Source of the DNA: Sporosarcina sp. P34
GTDB taxonomy: Bacteria; Bacillota; Bacilli; Bacillales_A; Planococcaceae
DNA length: 64,000 nt
Direction of reading: 5' to 3'
Assembly: GCF_002743375.1 (NCBI RefSeq)
Contig: NZ_PDZC01000002.1
Span: 186,001 to 250,000 of the forward strand
Positions 37,940 to 51,453 of this stretch are shown in pieces. Numbering within the stretch: position 1 is the first letter of the stretch; each line of letters begins with the position of its first letter. The notes under the pieces were generated by a model that saw nothing but the letters and a program-made list of their open reading frames with translations, was not told where the DNA came from and made no database searches. Position numbers and translations under genes: made by a program.

Positions 37940-38440
37940 TTAACCTAACAGTTCTTCTACGGATTTACCACGCAATTTAGCGATTTCTTCTGCGCGTTTC
38001 AAATTCTGCAACCCTTCGATTGTTGCACGTACCATGTTAATCGGTGTGCTTGAACCAAGAGATTTAGAAAGAATATCCGTGATGCCTGCAAGTTCAAGTA
38101 CCGCACGGACAGGTCCACCTGCGATAACACCAGTACCCGGAGCAGCTGGTTTGATGAGGATTTGTCCTGCACCAAAGCGTCCGATTACTTCATGTGGAGT
38201 TGTACCTTTGACCATTGGCACTACAATCAAGTTTTTCTTCGCATCTTCAATTGCTTTACGGATTGCATCTGGAACTTCTTGTGCTTTACCAGTACCAAAA
38301 CCGACACGACCGTTTTTATCACCAACTACGACAAGTGCAGTGAAGCGGAAACGACGTCCACCTTTTACAACTTTCGCAACGCGGTTGATCGTTACTACGC
38401 GTTCTTCAAACTCACTTTTGTTCTGATCATTACGACGCAT
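37940..38440 (-). CDS. rpsE: 30S ribosomal protein S5
   Basis: A 166-residue S5 with the double-stranded-RNA-binding-like N-terminal domain ([25 protein letters not shown]) and the C-terminal domain ([34 protein letters not shown]). It contributes to decoding accuracy. No unusual residues were noticed in the spectinomycin-loop region near the N-terminus. Confidence 0.98.
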   Translation of the reverse strand: MRRNDQNKSEFEERVVTINRVAKVVKGGRRFRFTALVVVGDKNGRVGFGTGKAQEVPDAIRKAIEDAKKNLIVVPMVKGTTPHEVIGRFGAGQILIKPAAPGTGVIAGGPVRAVLELAGITDILSKSLGSSTPINMVRATIEGLQNLKRAEEIAKLRGKSVEELLG

Positions 38441-38462
38441 GAAATATGTCCCTCCCTCTTAA

Positions 38463-38825
38463 TTAAAATTCCAGACCATTTTCGCGTGCAGCGTCAGCTA
38501 ATGCTTTTACACGGCCGTGGAAAAGATATCCGCCGCGGTCAAAAACAACCGCTTTAACGTCTTTTTCAACAGCTTTCTTTGCAATAAGCTCGCCAACTTT
38601 AGCTGCGGCTTCAGTGTTGCCAGTAGAACCAGCCTCAACACCGTTATCTCTTGTAGAAGCGCTAACGATTGTTACACCATTCAAGTCATCAATTAATTGT
38701 GCATAGATGTGCTTGTTTGAACGGTAAACGTTTAGACGTGGACGCTCTGCAGTTCCGCTGATTTTCGTACGCACACGTGCGTGACGCTTTTTACGGACAG
38801 CGTTTTTATCTTGTTTCGTGATCAT
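38463..38825 (-). CDS. rplR: 50S ribosomal protein L18
   Basis: A 120-residue L18, a 5S rRNA-binding protein, starting [19 protein letters not shown] and ending [22 protein letters not shown] 38825 follows AAGGAG at correct distance; the longer ATG at 38843 covers that site and is rejected. Confidence 0.97.
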   Translation of the reverse strand: MITKQDKNAVRKKRHARVRTKISGTAERPRLNVYRSNKHIYAQLIDDLNGVTIVSASTRDNGVEAGSTGNTEAAAKVGELIAKKAVEKDVKAVVFDRGGYLFHGRVKALADAARENGLEF

Positions 38826-38858
38826 CGGAGTCACTCCTTCCAAATACCTCAGGCGGTA

Positions 38859-39398
38859 TTATTTACCTGTTTTACCTTCTTTACGACGAACGATTTCGCC
38901 TTCATAACGGATACCTTTACCTTTATATGGCTCTGGTGGACGTACTTGACGGATGTTAGAAGCAAGAGCACCTACGTGTTCTTTGTTGTATCCACGAACA
39001 ATTATTTTCGTGTTCGCTGGAACTTCAACTTCTACACCTTCTTCTGGCGTGAATTCAACTGGGTGTGAGTAACCTACGTTCAATACAAGTTTTTTCCCTT
39101 GCATAGAAGCACGATATCCAACCCCAACCAATTCAAGTGTGCGTTCAAATCCTGTAGATACTCCCACTACCATGTTATTAAGTACAGAGCGTGTAGTACC
39201 GTGAATTGAACGGTGGGCTTTTGATTCAGAAGGACGAGTAAATGTAATTACGTTGCCTTCGTGATTGATCGTGATTTCTTTATCTAATTGTCTCGAAAGT
39301 TCACCTTTCGGACCTTTAACAGTAGCGAAGTTTTCCTCTGAAATTGTTACAGTAACGTTTTCAGGAACTTCGATCTGACGATTACCAATACGGGACAT
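38859..39398 (-). CDS. rplF: 50S ribosomal protein L6
   Basis: A 179-residue L6 with two repeated domains. [15 protein letters not shown] starts the first, and the second ends with the signature [22 protein letters not shown]. It sits at the base of the L7/L12 stalk, near the sarcin-ricin loop. Conserved order rpsH-rplF-rplR. Confidence 0.98.
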   Translation of the reverse strand: MSRIGNRQIEVPENVTVTISEENFATVKGPKGELSRQLDKEITINHEGNVITFTRPSESKAHRSIHGTTRSVLNNMVVGVSTGFERTLELVGVGYRASMQGKKLVLNVGYSHPVEFTPEEGVEVEVPANTKIIVRGYNKEHVGALASNIRQVRPPEPYKGKGIRYEGEIVRRKEGKTGK

Positions 39399-39428
39399 TC
39401 TATTGCACCTCCATTCAATTGTAGCTAA

Positions 39429-39827
39429 TTACCAAACGTAAGCGACGACTTCTCCGCCGACTTGTTTAGCGCGGGCTTCTTTGTCTGTTAATACACCGTT
39501 TGATGTAGAAACAAGTGCAACACCTAAGCCGTTAAGTACTTTAGGAACTTCATTAGATTTAGCATATACACGAAGTCCTGGTTTAGAAATACGTTTCAAG
39601 CCATTGATAACGCGTTCGTTATCCTGACCGTATTTTAGGAAAATGCGGATGATGCCTTGTTTGTTATCTTCCACGTATTCCACGTCACGAACGAAACCTT
39701 CTCGTTTTAAGATCTCAGCGATTTCTTTCTTTACGTTTGAAGCAGGTACCTCAAGCTTCTCGTGGCGAACCATGTTCGCATTACGGATGCGTGTAAGCAT
39801 ATCTGCAATCGGATCACTCATTGTCAT
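39429..39827 (-). CDS. rpsH: 30S ribosomal protein S8
   Basis: A 132-residue S8 starting [30 protein letters not shown], with the C-terminal [26 protein letters not shown]. It binds 16S helix 21 and in many bacteria also represses the spc operon. The AGGAGG site is 9 bases before the first ATG. Confidence 0.98.
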   Translation of the reverse strand: MTMSDPIADMLTRIRNANMVRHEKLEVPASNVKKEIAEILKREGFVRDVEYVEDNKQGIIRIFLKYGQDNERVINGLKRISKPGLRVYAKSNEVPKVLNGLGVALVSTSNGVLTDKEARAKQVGGEVVAYVW

Positions 39828-39857
39828 TTGAATTAACCTCCTTCCCTAATTAGGGGT

Positions 39858-40055
<198 letters not shown>

Positions 40056-40063
40056 CTATTATT

Positions 40064-40603
40064 TTACTTTTGGAATGGCATGCCACACTGTGCAAGCAAT
40101 TCACGTGCTTCTTCATCAGTGTTAGCTGTCGTCACGATGACGATATCCATCCCTCGTACTTTTGATACTTTATCGAAGTCAATTTCAGGGAAAATAAGTT
40201 GCTCTTTCACACCAAGAGTATAGTTACCGCGACCGTCAAACGCTTTTTTAGAAACGCCACGGAAGTCACGTACACGTGGTAATGAGATTGTAACTAATTT
40301 ATCGAGGAACTCATACATGCGCTCACCGCGAAGCGTTACTTTAGCTCCGATCGGCATTCCTTCACGTAAACGGAATCCTGCGATAGATTTTTTCGCTTTA
40401 GTAATGACTGGTTTTTGACCTGAAATAGTTGCAAGATCCTCAACAGCTGCATCAAGTGCTTTTGTATTTTGGACAGCATCACCAACACCCATGTTGATAA
40501 CGATTTTGTCTACTTTAGGAACTTGCATAACAGATGTATATTCAAACTTGCTCATTAGAGCAGGTGTGATTTCTTTAGAAAACTTCTCTTTCAAACGACT
40601 CAT
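40064..40603 (-). CDS. rplE: 50S ribosomal protein L5
   Basis: A 179-residue L5 that binds 5S rRNA and contacts the P-site tRNA. Typical stretches are [43 protein letters not shown], and the C-terminal [25 protein letters not shown]. Confidence 0.98.
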   Translation of the reverse strand: MSRLKEKFSKEITPALMSKFEYTSVMQVPKVDKIVINMGVGDAVQNTKALDAAVEDLATISGQKPVITKAKKSIAGFRLREGMPIGAKVTLRGERMYEFLDKLVTISLPRVRDFRGVSKKAFDGRGNYTLGVKEQLIFPEIDFDKVSKVRGMDIVIVTTANTDEEARELLAQCGMPFQK

Positions 40604-40629
40604 CAGTCGGACCTCCCTTCATGCAATAC

Positions 40630-40941
40630 TTACTTATCCAATGATTCACCGGATTTTTTTGCAATACGTACTTTTTTACCGTCTTCCATTTTGTAACCTA
40701 CACGAGTCGGCTCGCCTGTTTTAGGATCGATTACCATCACGTTGGAGACGTGTATTGTAGACTCTTGGCTTACAATTCCGCCTTGTGGGTTCTCTTGGTT
40801 CGGCTTTGTGTGTTTCTTGACGATATTAATACCTTCAACAAGCACACGGTCTTTTTTCGGATAAGCAGTTAGGATCACACCTGTTTTACCTTTATCTTTC
40901 CCAGAGATCACCATTACTTTGTCGCCTTTTTTAACGTGCAT
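40630..40941 (-). CDS. rplX: 50S ribosomal protein L24
   Basis: A 103-residue L24 with an N-terminal KOW motif ([20 protein letters not shown]), a key early assembly factor of the 50S subunit, lying near the exit tunnel. Conserved position between rplN and rplE. Confidence 0.98.
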   Translation of the reverse strand: MHVKKGDKVMVISGKDKGKTGVILTAYPKKDRVLVEGINIVKKHTKPNQENPQGGIVSQESTIHVSNVMVIDPKTGEPTRVGYKMEDGKKVRIAKKSGESLDK

Positions 40942-40976
40942 TTATCGCACCTCCTTGACTGGCTCTGTCATTAGAA

Positions 40977-41345
40977 TTAAAGAACTTCTGGAGCAAGTGA
41001 AATGATTTTCATGAAGTTATTGTCGCGTAGTTCGCGAGCAACTGGTCCGAAAATACGTGTTCCACGTGGCCCTTTATCATCACGGATAATAACGCAAGCA
41101 TTCTCATCGAATGTAATGTATGAACCGTCTTTACGACGAACTCCACTTTTCGTACGAACGATGACCGCTTTAACAACGTCACCCTTCTTAACAACGCCAC
41201 CTGGTGTTGCCTTCTTGACCGTAACAACAACTACGTCACCGATGTTAGCTACTTTACGACCTGATCCGCCTAGTACTTTAATCGTAAGCACTTCGCGCGC
41301 GCCAGAGTTGTCAGCAACTTTCATTCTACTTTCCTGTTGAATCAT
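40977..41345 (-). CDS. rplN: 50S ribosomal protein L14
   Basis: A 122-residue L14 starting [19 protein letters not shown] with [22 protein letters not shown] near the C-terminus. It forms intersubunit bridge contacts and is the docking site of the silencing factor RsfS. Normal length and context. Confidence 0.98.
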   Translation of the reverse strand: MIQQESRMKVADNSGAREVLTIKVLGGSGRKVANIGDVVVVTVKKATPGGVVKKGDVVKAVIVRTKSGVRRKDGSYITFDENACVIIRDDKGPRGTRIFGPVARELRDNNFMKIISLAPEVL

Positions 41346-41383
41346 CGAGGTTACCTCCTTCCGAAATCTGAGTTAAAAACCTA

Positions 41384-41647
41384 TTAGATGATGATCGCTT
41401 TTTCAACGACTTCTAGAAGACGGAAACGCTTAGTTGCTGATAATGGACGTGTTTCCATAATACGAACAACATCGCCGATTTTCGCTTCATTTAGCTCATC
41501 ATGAACTTTAAGTTTCTTAGAATACTTTACACGCTTGCCGTATAAAGAATGTTTTTTGTGTGTTTCTACCATTACCGTAACGGTTTTATCCATTTTATCG
41601 GAAACCACACGGCCTGTGTATACTTTGCGCTGATTACGCTCAGTCAT
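41384..41647 (-). CDS. rpsQ: 30S ribosomal protein S17
   Basis: An 87-residue OB-fold protein starting [28 protein letters not shown] 41647 has AGGAGG 8 bases upstream. The longer in-frame ATG at 41665 would abut the rpmC stop and include the ribosome-binding site, so it is rejected. Confidence 0.97.
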   Translation of the reverse strand: MTERNQRKVYTGRVVSDKMDKTVTVMVETHKKHSLYGKRVKYSKKLKVHDELNEAKIGDVVRIMETRPLSATKRFRLLEVVEKAIII

Positions 41648-41664
41648 GGCTGCAACCTCCTTCA

Positions 41665-42289
<625 letters not shown>

Positions 42290-42290
42290 A

Positions 42291-42953
42291 TTATTTGCCT
42301 CCTTCCCCAGAGTTCTTCTTAGCTTTTACTGGAAGGACTTCACCACGATAAATCCATACTTTTACGCCAAGCTTACCATAAGTAGTATCAGCTTCAGCAT
42401 GTGCATAATCTATATCTGCACGTAATGTATGAAGAGGGACAGTTCCTTCACTGTAGTGTTCCGCACGAGCGATATCCGCTCCGCCGAGACGTCCAGATAC
42501 TTGTGTTTTAATTCCTTTTGCACCAGAACGAATAGTACGCTGAATCGCTTGTTTCTGAGCACGACGGAATGATACACGACTTTCCAATTGACGAGCGATT
42601 GATTCTGCAACTAATCTTGCATCCAAATCAGCACGTTTGATTTCTACGATGTTGATGTGTACACGCTTGCCTGTAATTTCGTTAAGTTGCTTACGAAGTG
42701 TTTCTACTTCGGAACCACCTTTACCGATAACCATACCTGGCTTTGCAGTGTGGATTGTAATATTAACACGCTTAGCAGCACGCTCAATCTCAACTTTTGA
42801 AACTGATGCTTCTACAAGACGTTTTTCGATGTATTCACGGATCTTTAAGTCTTCATGTAGTAAGGACGCATAATCTTTTTCCGCGTACCATTTTGAGTCC
42901 CAGTCACGGATGACGCCTACACGTAGTCCATTAGGATGTACTTTTTGGCCCAC
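42291..42953 (-). CDS. rpsC: 30S ribosomal protein S3
   Basis: A 220-residue S3 starting [24 protein letters not shown]. The KH domain holds [14 protein letters not shown] (about residues 75-88), and the C-terminal domain includes [31 protein letters not shown]. It shapes the mRNA entry channel. Confidence 0.98.
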   Translation of the reverse strand: MGQKVHPNGLRVGVIRDWDSKWYAEKDYASLLHEDLKIREYIEKRLVEASVSKVEIERAAKRVNITIHTAKPGMVIGKGGSEVETLRKQLNEITGKRVHINIVEIKRADLDARLVAESIARQLESRVSFRRAQKQAIQRTIRSGAKGIKTQVSGRLGGADIARAEHYSEGTVPLHTLRADIDYAHAEADTTYGKLGVKVWIYRGEVLPVKAKKNSGEGGK

Positions 42954-42956
42954 TAA

Positions 42957-43301
42957 TTACCCCTCCTTCTTTTCAGATACCACTAATGTGATGTGGCTTG
43001 TACGTTTGTTGATCGCACTTGCACGACCTTGTGCACGTGGACGGAAACGTTTCATTGTTGGTCCTTCATCTACGAATACTTCACTGACGATTAAGTTCTC
43101 AGTATCCATTTCGTAGTTATGTTCAGCGTTTGCAATTGCTGATTTCAATAATTTTTCCACGACTGGAGATGCCGCTTTAGGCGTAAGTCGTAGAATAGCC
43201 ATAGCTTCACCTATATTCTTGCCGCGGATAAGATCAACGACCAAACGAACTTTGCGAGAAGCAATACGGACTGTGCGTACAGATGCTTTAGCTTGTTGCA
43301 T
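42957..43301 (-). CDS. rplV: 50S ribosomal protein L22
   Basis: A 114-residue L22 whose beta-hairpin loop ([18 protein letters not shown]) lines the peptide tunnel. There are no insertions or deletions in that loop of the sort linked to macrolide resistance. It lies between rpsS and rpsC. Confidence 0.98.
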   Translation of the reverse strand: MQQAKASVRTVRIASRKVRLVVDLIRGKNIGEAMAILRLTPKAASPVVEKLLKSAIANAEHNYEMDTENLIVSEVFVDEGPTMKRFRPRAQGRASAINKRTSHITLVVSEKKEG

Positions 43302-43321
43302 CAGGATAACCTCCTCTCAAA

Positions 43322-43600
43322 TTAGCGTTTTGTTTTCTTATCGTCGGCACCATGGCCTCGGTATGTGCGTGTAGGTACGAATTCACCTAGTTTGTGACCT
43401 ACCATATCTTCTGTTACATAAACAGGAACATGTTTACGTCCATCATATACTGCAATCGTCAATCCGATGAAAGTCGGGAAGATTGTTGAACGGCGTGACC
43501 ATGTTTTAATAACTTGTTTCTTTTCTGCATCTTTTTGTGCGTCAACCTTTTTTAGTAAATGGTCATCTGCAAAAGGTCCTTTTTTCAAGCTGCGGCCCAT
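43322..43600 (-). CDS. rpsS: 30S ribosomal protein S19
   Basis: A 92-residue S19 starting [19 protein letters not shown] and ending [21 protein letters not shown]. The start at 43600 follows GGAAGGAGG. The in-frame ATG at 43636 precedes that site and is discarded. Confidence 0.97.
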   Translation of the reverse strand: MGRSLKKGPFADDHLLKKVDAQKDAEKKQVIKTWSRRSTIFPTFIGLTIAVYDGRKHVPVYVTEDMVGHKLGEFVPTRTYRGHGADDKKTKR

Positions 43601-43660
43601 TCTGGAACCTCCTTCCGAGTATGTACTACGGTCCATCTACTGAACCGCAGTGCAATAACA

Positions 43661-44491
43661 TTATTTTTTACGACGGCGAACGATAAGTTTATCTGATTTA
43701 TTGTTCTTCGTACGTGTCTTGAATCCAAGAGTTGGTTTACCCCATGGAGTAACAGGACTCGGACGACCGATTGGTGTACGGCCTTCACCACCACCGTGTG
43801 GGTGATCGTTAGGGTTCATTACAGATCCACGAACAGTTGGACGTTTGCCTAACCAACGTGAACGACCTGCTTTACCAATGTTGATCAATTCGTGTTGCTC
43901 GTTACCCACTTGACCGATTGTAGCACGGCAAGTAGCAAGGATCATACGAACTTCTCCTGATTGCAGACGAATGATGACATATTTGCCTTCGCGTCCTAGT
44001 AGTTGAGCTGAAGTTCCTGCAGAACGAACTAATTGTCCGCCTTTACCTGGCTTCATTTCAATGTTGTGGATTGTAGAACCCATAGGGATGTTCTCTAGTG
44101 GCAGAGCATTTCCTACGCGGATATCCGCTTCAGGTCCTGAAATGATTGTGGAACCTACTGTCAATCCTTTAGGAGCAAGAATATATCTCTTTTCTCCATC
44201 TGCATAATTGATTAATGCGATGTTTGCTGAACGGTTTGGATCGTATTCGATCGTAGCAACGCGTCCTGGAATGCCATCTTTCCGACGTTGGAAATCGATG
44301 ACACGGTATTGGCGCTTATGTCCTCCACCTTGGTGACGAACTGTCATTCTACCTTGGTTGTTACGTCCGCCTTTACGCTTGACTGGTTCAAGCAATGATT
44401 TTTCTGGTTTGCTAGCTGTAATCTCAGCAAAGTCAGAAGAAGTCATGTTACGACGTCCGTTGGAGGTAGCTTTGTACTTCTTAATCGCCAT
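43661..44491 (-). CDS. rplB: 50S ribosomal protein L2
   Basis: A 276-residue L2 close to the peptidyl-transferase centre. [25 protein letters not shown] lies in the N-terminal part, and the C-terminal signature [24 protein letters not shown] includes the conserved functional His. Normal length. Confidence 0.99.
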   Translation of the reverse strand: MAIKKYKATSNGRRNMTSSDFAEITASKPEKSLLEPVKRKGGRNNQGRMTVRHQGGGHKRQYRVIDFQRRKDGIPGRVATIEYDPNRSANIALINYADGEKRYILAPKGLTVGSTIISGPEADIRVGNALPLENIPMGSTIHNIEMKPGKGGQLVRSAGTSAQLLGREGKYVIIRLQSGEVRMILATCRATIGQVGNEQHELINIGKAGRSRWLGKRPTVRGSVMNPNDHPHGGGEGRTPIGRPSPVTPWGKPTLGFKTRTKNNKSDKLIVRRRKK

Positions 44492-44524
44492 TTTGTGTTC
44501 CCTCCTTCATTTATTATGAATTAA

Positions 44525-44812
44525 TTAAATTTCAAAAAGCTCGATATCTTTGGAATCAGTAGTTAGTGTAACAATTGCCTTACGACGCTTGTTTGTATAA
44601 CCAGCATGTTTCCCCATACGCTTGAACTTACCTTTGTAGTTCATAACGTTAACTTTTTCAACTTTAACACCGAAGATTTCTTCAATAGCTTGTTTCACGT
44701 GAGTTTTGCTCGCGCGTGTATCAACTTCGAATGTATATTTTCTTAAGTCTTCCATTTGTTCAGAAGAACGCTCGGTAATGACCGGACGTTTCAGAATATC
44801 ACGTGCTTCCAT
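44525..44812 (-). CDS. rplW: 50S ribosomal protein L23
   Basis: A 95-residue L23 at the exit-tunnel rim, docking site for trigger factor and SRP. It has [17 protein letters not shown] and [29 protein letters not shown]. The ATG overlaps the rplD stop (TAATG). Confidence 0.98.
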   Translation of the reverse strand: MEARDILKRPVITERSSEQMEDLRKYTFEVDTRASKTHVKQAIEEIFGVKVEKVNVMNYKGKFKRMGKHAGYTNKRRKAIVTLTTDSKDIELFEI

Positions 44813-45435
44813 TAACCAAGCACCTCCTCGACTTTTTCTATTGCTGCTTTTGTCATTACAAGCTGGTCATGTCCGACTAGGTCTAAAACATTGATACCAT
44901 TCGCTGAAACGACGCTGATTCCTGGAATGTTACGAGCGGATAACGCTACTGATTCTTCTAGGTCAGCTGTAACAAATAATGCTTTTTTCGTGATTGAAAG
45001 ATCTTCAAGCACTTTTACAAAGCCTTTTGTTTTTGGTGCATCAAATGCTAAGTTGTCTAGAACGATTAGTTCTTCAGCTGCTACTTTTGTAGACAGAGCA
45101 GATAAAAGTGCTAAACGACGAACTTTCTTAGGCATTTTATAGCTGTAACTACGTGGTGAAGGACCGAATACGATACCGCCTCCACGCCATTGTGGTGATC
45201 TGATTGAACCTTGACGAGCACGACCTGTGCCTTTTTGACGCCATGGTTTACGACCGCCGCCTGCTACTTCCGCGCGAGTTTTAACCTTGTGGTTACCTTG
45301 GCGTAAAGAAGCTTGTTGTTGAACAATTGCTTCGAATAATACTGCTTCATTCGGCTCGATTCCAAAAATCGCATCGTTTAATTCGATGTCGCCGACAGCA
45401 GAACCTGTTTGACTTACTACAGATACTTTAGGCAT
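44812..45435 (-). CDS. rplD: 50S ribosomal protein L4
   Basis: A 207-residue L4. The tunnel-lining loop [26 protein letters not shown] is present without indels. The C-terminal [30 protein letters not shown] is normal. L4 represses the S10 operon in E. coli; whether it does so here is not shown by the sequence. Confidence 0.98.
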   Translation of the reverse strand: MPKVSVVSQTGSAVGDIELNDAIFGIEPNEAVLFEAIVQQQASLRQGNHKVKTRAEVAGGGRKPWRQKGTGRARQGSIRSPQWRGGGIVFGPSPRSYSYKMPKKVRRLALLSALSTKVAAEELIVLDNLAFDAPKTKGFVKVLEDLSITKKALFVTADLEESVALSARNIPGISVVSANGINVLDLVGHDQLVMTKAAIEKVEEVLG

Positions 45436-45460
45436 TCCTGTTTCCTCCTTTCTGTTTTAC

Positions 45461-46090
45461 TCAGTTTCCTTTGATAGCACTTTTCACTTGTACAAGTGAT
45501 TTACGAGCTCCAGGAACGTTACCTTTTACTAATAACAAGTTGCGCTCAGCGTCAACTCGAACGATTTCAACGTTTTGGATCGTTACCGTTTTGCCACCAG
45601 TACGTCCAGGTAGTTTTTTTCCTTTGAATACGCGTTGTGCATCAACTGCTCCAAGTGAACCTGGTGCGCGATGGAAACGTGATCCGTGAGTCATTGGTCC
45701 ACGTGAGTAACCGTGGCGCTTAATAACACCTTGGAATCCTTTACCTTTTGAAACTCCTGTAATGTCAACTACATCGCCTTCTGCAAATGTATCGACTTTG
45801 ACTTCCTGACCAACTTCGTATGCACTAACGTCAGCTCCGCGAACTTCGCGAATGAAGCGCTTAGGTGCAGTGTTAGCTTTTGCTACATGGCCTTGTTCAG
45901 GCTTGTTTGAAAGCTTTTCACGTTTATCATCAAATCCTAGTTGGATTGACTCGTAGCCGTCTGTTTCTATTGTCTTCTTTTGAAGAACAACGTTTGGAGC
46001 AGCTTCAATCACTGTTACTGGGATTAGATCGCCGTTTTCAGCAAATACTTGCGTCATTCCGACTTTTCTTCCTAAGATTCCTTTGGTCAT
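45461..46090 (-). CDS. rplC: 50S ribosomal protein L3
   Basis: A 209-residue L3 starting [27 protein letters not shown]. The finger segment near the peptidyl-transferase centre contains [19 protein letters not shown]. It follows rpsJ by 37 bases. Confidence 0.98.
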   Translation of the reverse strand: MTKGILGRKVGMTQVFAENGDLIPVTVIEAAPNVVLQKKTIETDGYESIQLGFDDKREKLSNKPEQGHVAKANTAPKRFIREVRGADVSAYEVGQEVKVDTFAEGDVVDITGVSKGKGFQGVIKRHGYSRGPMTHGSRFHRAPGSLGAVDAQRVFKGKKLPGRTGGKTVTIQNVEIVRVDAERNLLLVKGNVPGARKSLVQVKSAIKGN

Positions 46091-46127
46091 TAGTCACACC
46101 TCCTGTAATATTGTTTGTTTTTATGTT

Positions 46128-46613
<486 letters not shown>

Positions 46614-46772
46614 TTAACTTTTAATCCGTTTACTATACTATCAGCTTTTATCATGATTTGCACGTGATTTGAAGTCCGCTGCTAGACTTTACTTTCGCAT
46701 TATCCTAAGGTCGTTTCAAAACACTATTTTTGAAATACAACGCTAATCTTTCATGTAGTCGAAAACAAAAAA

Positions 46773-46793
46773 ATCCCGCCTCAATGGCGGGAT
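46773..46793 (-). terminator. Terminator after tuf
   Basis: The stem ATCCCGCC/GGCGGGAT with a 5-base loop is followed by UUUUUUUG on the minus strand and begins 9 bases after the tuf stop. It separates the str operon from the S10 promoter. Confidence 0.95.
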
Positions 46794-46801
46794 CCAAAAA
46801 A

Positions 46802-47989
<1,188 letters not shown>

Positions 47990-48063
47990 TTTAGAGATCC
48001 TCCCTTTATTTAAAAAAATAGTTTTTTAATATGGAAGCCGAAAGTATTCCTTCGACTATCCAC

Positions 48064-48092
48064 ATCTTACAAGTATTGCTTAAAAGAAACAA
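48064..48092 (-). promoter_or_regulatory. Possible internal promoter for tuf
   Basis: TAAGAT (48064-48069) is 17 bases from TTGTTT (48087-48092), lying just inside the fusA-tuf gap region about 80 bases upstream of tuf. The -35 is weak. An extra promoter would explain how tuf could be made in excess of fusA, but this is inference. Confidence 0.35.
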
Positions 48093-48104
48093 GGATGAAC
48101 TTTA

Positions 48105-50183
48105 TTATTCACCTTTGTTTTTCTTGATTACTTCTTCAGCGATAGACTTTGGAAGTTCCTCGTAGTGATCGAACACCATTGAGAATACTCCACGTCCTTG
48201 TGTGTTTGAACGTAGAGAAGTTGCATAACCGAACATTTCAGCAAGTGGAACCATTGCACGAACTACTTGTGCGTTACCACGAGCTTCCATACCTTCTACA
48301 CGGCCACGGCGTGATGTGATATCACCCATAATGTCGCCCATGTATTCTTCCGGAATTATAACTTCTACCTTCATTGTTGGTTCAAGAATTACAGGATTAC
48401 ATTTTGATGCAGCATTTTTCAACGCCATTGATGCAGCAATCTTAAATGCCATTTCGTTGGAGTCAACGTCATGGTAAGATCCGTCATACAGACGTGCTTT
48501 GACATCAATTAAAGGATATCCAGCTAAAATACCGTTATCCAATGAATCACGAATTCCTGCTTCAACTGCTGGGATGTATTCACGAGGAACAGAACCACCA
48601 ACAATATTATTAACGAATTCGAATCCTTTTCCTTCTTCGTTTGGACCGAATTCAATCCATACGTGACCGAACTGTCCACGTCCACCTGATTGACGAACGA
48701 ATTTACCTTCGACTTCAGCTGACTGACGGAATGTTTCGCGGTAAGAAACTTGTGGCGCGCCCACGTTTGCTTCCACTTTAAATTCACGGCGTAAACGGTC
48801 GACGATAATATCCAAGTGAAGTTCACCCATACCCGCGATGATTACTTCTCCTGTTTCTTGATCTGTGTGTGCACGGAATGTTGGATCTTCTTCTTGCAGC
48901 TTAGCAAGAGCTTGGCCCATTTTATCTTGGTCCGCTTTTGTTTTCGGTTCAATCGCTACAGAGATAACCGGCTCTGGGAATACCATTGATTCAAGAATGA
49001 CCAATGCTTTCTCATCACATAGTGTATCTCCAGTAGTTGTGTCTTTCAAACCGACAGCAGCAGCAATTTCACCCGCGTGTACTTCAGAAATCTCTTCACG
49101 GCTGTTTGCGTGCATTTGAAGAATACGTCCTACACGCTCACGCTTGCCTTTTGTAGAGTTTGCTACGTAAGAACCAGCTTGAAGAACACCAGAGTAAATA
49201 CGGAAGAATGTAAGTTTACCTACATAAGGATCCGTCATAACTTTAAACGCCAATGCTGAGAATGGTGCTTCATCAGATGATTCGCGCACTTCTTCTTCTT
49301 CAGTTTCAGGGTTGAAGCCCATCATTGGAGGTACATCAAGTGGTGATGGTAGGTAGTCTACTACCGCATCTAGTACTAGTTGTACACCTTTGTTTTTGAA
49401 AGCAGTTCCACAAACTACAGGATAGAATTCAACTGCCAACGTAGCTTTACGAATAGCTGTCGTAATTTCTTCTATAGTAAGTTCTTCACCGCCAAGGTAC
49501 TTCTCCATAAGATCTTCATCGAAATCTACAATAGCTTCAATTAGGCTCTCACGGTATTTTTTAGCTAGTTCAAGATGTTCAGCAGGAATTTCTTCCACTG
49601 TCGTATCTGTTCCTAGATCATTAGGATACATAGTTGCCTTCATTTCGATTAAGTCGATAATTCCTGAGAAGTTATCTTCCGCACCAATTGGCAATTGAAT
49701 AGGGTGTGCATTCGCTTGTAGGCGGTCACGTAGTGTTCCTACTGAATAAAGGAAGTCAGCACCCGTCTTATCCATTTTGTTTACGAATACGAGACGTGGT
49801 ACTTTATAGTTTGTCGCTTGGCGCCAAACTGTCTCTGTTTGTGGTTCAACACCTGATTGTGCATCAAGTACCGCTACAGCACCATCCAATACGCGAAGTG
49901 AACGTTCAACTTCAACAGTGAAGTCTACGTGCCCCGGTGTATCGATAATGTTTACACGGTGACCTTTCCATGCTGCAGTTGTTGCAGCTGAAGTAATCGT
50001 GATTCCACGTTCTTGCTCTTGCTCCATCCAGTCCATTTGTGATGCACCTTCGTGCGTTTCACCAATTTTGTGGATTTTACCTGTGTAAAAAAGGATCCGC
50101 TCAGTTGTCGTTGTCTTACCAGCGTCAATGTGAGCCATGATACCAATGTTACGAGTATTCTCTAGTGAGAACTCTCTAGCCAT
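48105..50183 (-). CDS. fusA: Elongation factor G
   Basis: A 692-residue translocase GTPase. [20 protein letters not shown] (P-loop), [21 protein letters not shown] and [12 protein letters not shown] define the G domain. Domain IV carries [13 protein letters not shown] and the tip sequence. It ends [22 protein letters not shown]. The length fits the canonical EF-G, not a paralogue. Confidence 0.99.
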   Translation of the reverse strand: MAREFSLENTRNIGIMAHIDAGKTTTTERILFYTGKIHKIGETHEGASQMDWMEQEQERGITITSAATTAAWKGHRVNIIDTPGHVDFTVEVERSLRVLDGAVAVLDAQSGVEPQTETVWRQATNYKVPRLVFVNKMDKTGADFLYSVGTLRDRLQANAHPIQLPIGAEDNFSGIIDLIEMKATMYPNDLGTDTTVEEIPAEHLELAKKYRESLIEAIVDFDEDLMEKYLGGEELTIEEITTAIRKATLAVEFYPVVCGTAFKNKGVQLVLDAVVDYLPSPLDVPPMMGFNPETEEEEVRESSDEAPFSALAFKVMTDPYVGKLTFFRIYSGVLQAGSYVANSTKGKRERVGRILQMHANSREEISEVHAGEIAAAVGLKDTTTGDTLCDEKALVILESMVFPEPVISVAIEPKTKADQDKMGQALAKLQEEDPTFRAHTDQETGEVIIAGMGELHLDIIVDRLRREFKVEANVGAPQVSYRETFRQSAEVEGKFVRQSGGRGQFGHVWIEFGPNEEGKGFEFVNNIVGGSVPREYIPAVEAGIRDSLDNGILAGYPLIDVKARLYDGSYHDVDSNEMAFKIAASMALKNAASKCNPVILEPTMKVEVIIPEEYMGDIMGDITSRRGRVEGMEARGNAQVVRAMVPLAEMFGYATSLRSNTQGRGVFSMVFDHYEELPKSIAEEVIKKNKGE

Positions 50184-50230
50184 TTTGTAATCTCCTTCCG
50201 TTTCGGATTACTGCTATTGTTTATCCGACC

Positions 50231-50701
50231 TTACCAGCGATAGTGAGCGAATGCTCTGTTGGCTTCAGCCATTTTATGCATTTCTTCACGGCGTTTAACA
50301 GAAGCACCTGTGTTATTTGATGCATCAAGAATTTCATTCGCTAGACGTTCTTCCATTGTTTTTTCTCCACGTGTACGTGAATAGTTCACAAGGTAACGAA
50401 GGCCTAGAGTCGAACGACGTTCAGGGCGTACTTCAACCGGTACTTGATAGTTAGCTCCACCTACGCGGCGAGCACGCACTTCAAGAACTGGCATTACGTT
50501 ATTTAAAGCTGCTTCGAATACTTCGATTGGTTCTTGTCCAGAACGTTCTTTAATAATTTCGAACGCTCCATAAAGAATCTTTTGAGAAGTACCTTTTTTA
50601 CCGTCTACCATCATTTTGTTGATAAGGCGGCTTACAAGCTTGGAATTATAAATCGGATCAGGTAGTACATCACGTTTTGTTACTGGACCTTTACGAGGCA
50701 T
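50231..50701 (-). CDS. rpsG: 30S ribosomal protein S7
   Basis: A 156-residue S7 starting [23 protein letters not shown], with [21 protein letters not shown] in the middle and [20 protein letters not shown] at the end. It nucleates assembly of the 30S head and in E. coli represses the str operon. Confidence 0.98.
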   Translation of the reverse strand: MPRKGPVTKRDVLPDPIYNSKLVSRLINKMMVDGKKGTSQKILYGAFEIIKERSGQEPIEVFEAALNNVMPVLEVRARRVGGANYQVPVEVRPERRSTLGLRYLVNYSRTRGEKTMEERLANEILDASNNTGASVKRREEMHKMAEANRAFAHYRW

Positions 50702-50736
50702 AATTAGTTCCTCCTTTCAATATTGTTAGTTTTGTA

Positions 50737-51156
50737 TTACTTCTTAACTTTGGGCTTTTTAGCTCCATACATTGAACGGCTTTGCATACGGCCAGTAACA
50801 CCAGCTGTATCAAGTGCCCCACGTACGATATGGTAACGAACACCCGGTAAGTCTTTTACGCGTCCTCCGCGGATTAGTACCACACTGTGTTCTTGCAAGT
50901 TGTGGCCTTCACCTGGAATATATGCGTTTACTTCCAATGTATTAGTTAAACGAACACGAGCATACTTACGTAGCGCCGAGTTCGGTTTCTTAGGAGTCAT
51001 AGTACCAACACGTGTACAAACACCTCTTTTTTGTGGTGAGTTCACGTTTGTCATAGACTTTTTAAAGCTGTTATAGCTTTTTCCTAGAGCCGGAGACTTA
51101 GAATTTTCCGTTTTCGATTTACGAGGTTTACGGACTAATTGATTAATTGTAGGCAT
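50737..51156 (-). CDS. rpsL: 30S ribosomal protein S12
   Basis: A 139-residue S12, a decoding-centre protein. [19 protein letters not shown] contains the Lys normally changed in streptomycin resistance, here wild type, and the second resistance hotspot [13 protein letters not shown] is also normal. The start at 51156 follows AAGGAGG; the longer in-frame ATG at 51249 lies in the leader. Confidence 0.98.
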   Translation of the reverse strand: MPTINQLVRKPRKSKTENSKSPALGKSYNSFKKSMTNVNSPQKRGVCTRVGTMTPKKPNSALRKYARVRLTNTLEVNAYIPGEGHNLQEHSVVLIRGGRVKDLPGVRYHIVRGALDTAGVTGRMQSRSMYGAKKPKVKK

Positions 51157-51227
51157 CAGGTTGTTCCTCCTTCCAAGTTTTTTATAATACCACACACCCA
51201 GGTGGTTCATTTTTAAGTAAAAACAAA

Positions 51228-51253
51228 GTTTTTGTGCGTGCACACACAAAAAC
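51228..51253 (-). terminator. Palindromic hairpin in the rpsL leader (possible attenuator)
   Basis: A 26-base almost perfect palindrome (51228-51240 with 51241-51253, one wobble position) is followed on the minus strand by UUUGUUUUUA. It lies between the rpsL promoter and the rpsL start, so it could end transcription prematurely or serve as a protein-binding site for str-operon control. Confidence 0.5.
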
Positions 51254-51382
51254 GGGTGACAGTAATTCCAAAGATCCTTGCTTACTGTTATTTTATAATG
51301 ATGATTGCTTATCGCCTTGTACTTATTCGAAAGAACTTTTTCTTCCTTTAAAGTTAACGGTCAACAACTATCAACCTTTTGT

Positions 51383-51411
51383 ATATTATCATCTCTAGAA
51401 TAACTTGTCAA
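51383..51411 (-). promoter_or_regulatory. Promoter of the str operon (rpsL-rpsG-fusA)
   Basis: A perfect -35 TTGACA (51406-51411), 17-base spacer and -10 TAATAT (51383-51388). It stands directly after the rpoC terminator and about 230 bases before rpsL. Confidence 0.85.
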
Positions 51412-51421
51412 CGAATTTAAG

Positions 51422-51453
51422 AAAATAAACGGGAGCGATGTCCCGTTTATTTT
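51422..51453 (-). terminator. Terminator overlapping the rpoC stop codon
   Basis: A 13-bp perfect stem (51422-51434 with 51441-51453), AAAATAAACGGGA pairing with TCCCGTTTATTTT, where the proximal arm includes part of the rpoC TAA. The U-rich distal arm ends UUUAUUUUCUU. It separates rpoBC from the str-operon promoter. Confidence 0.85.
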
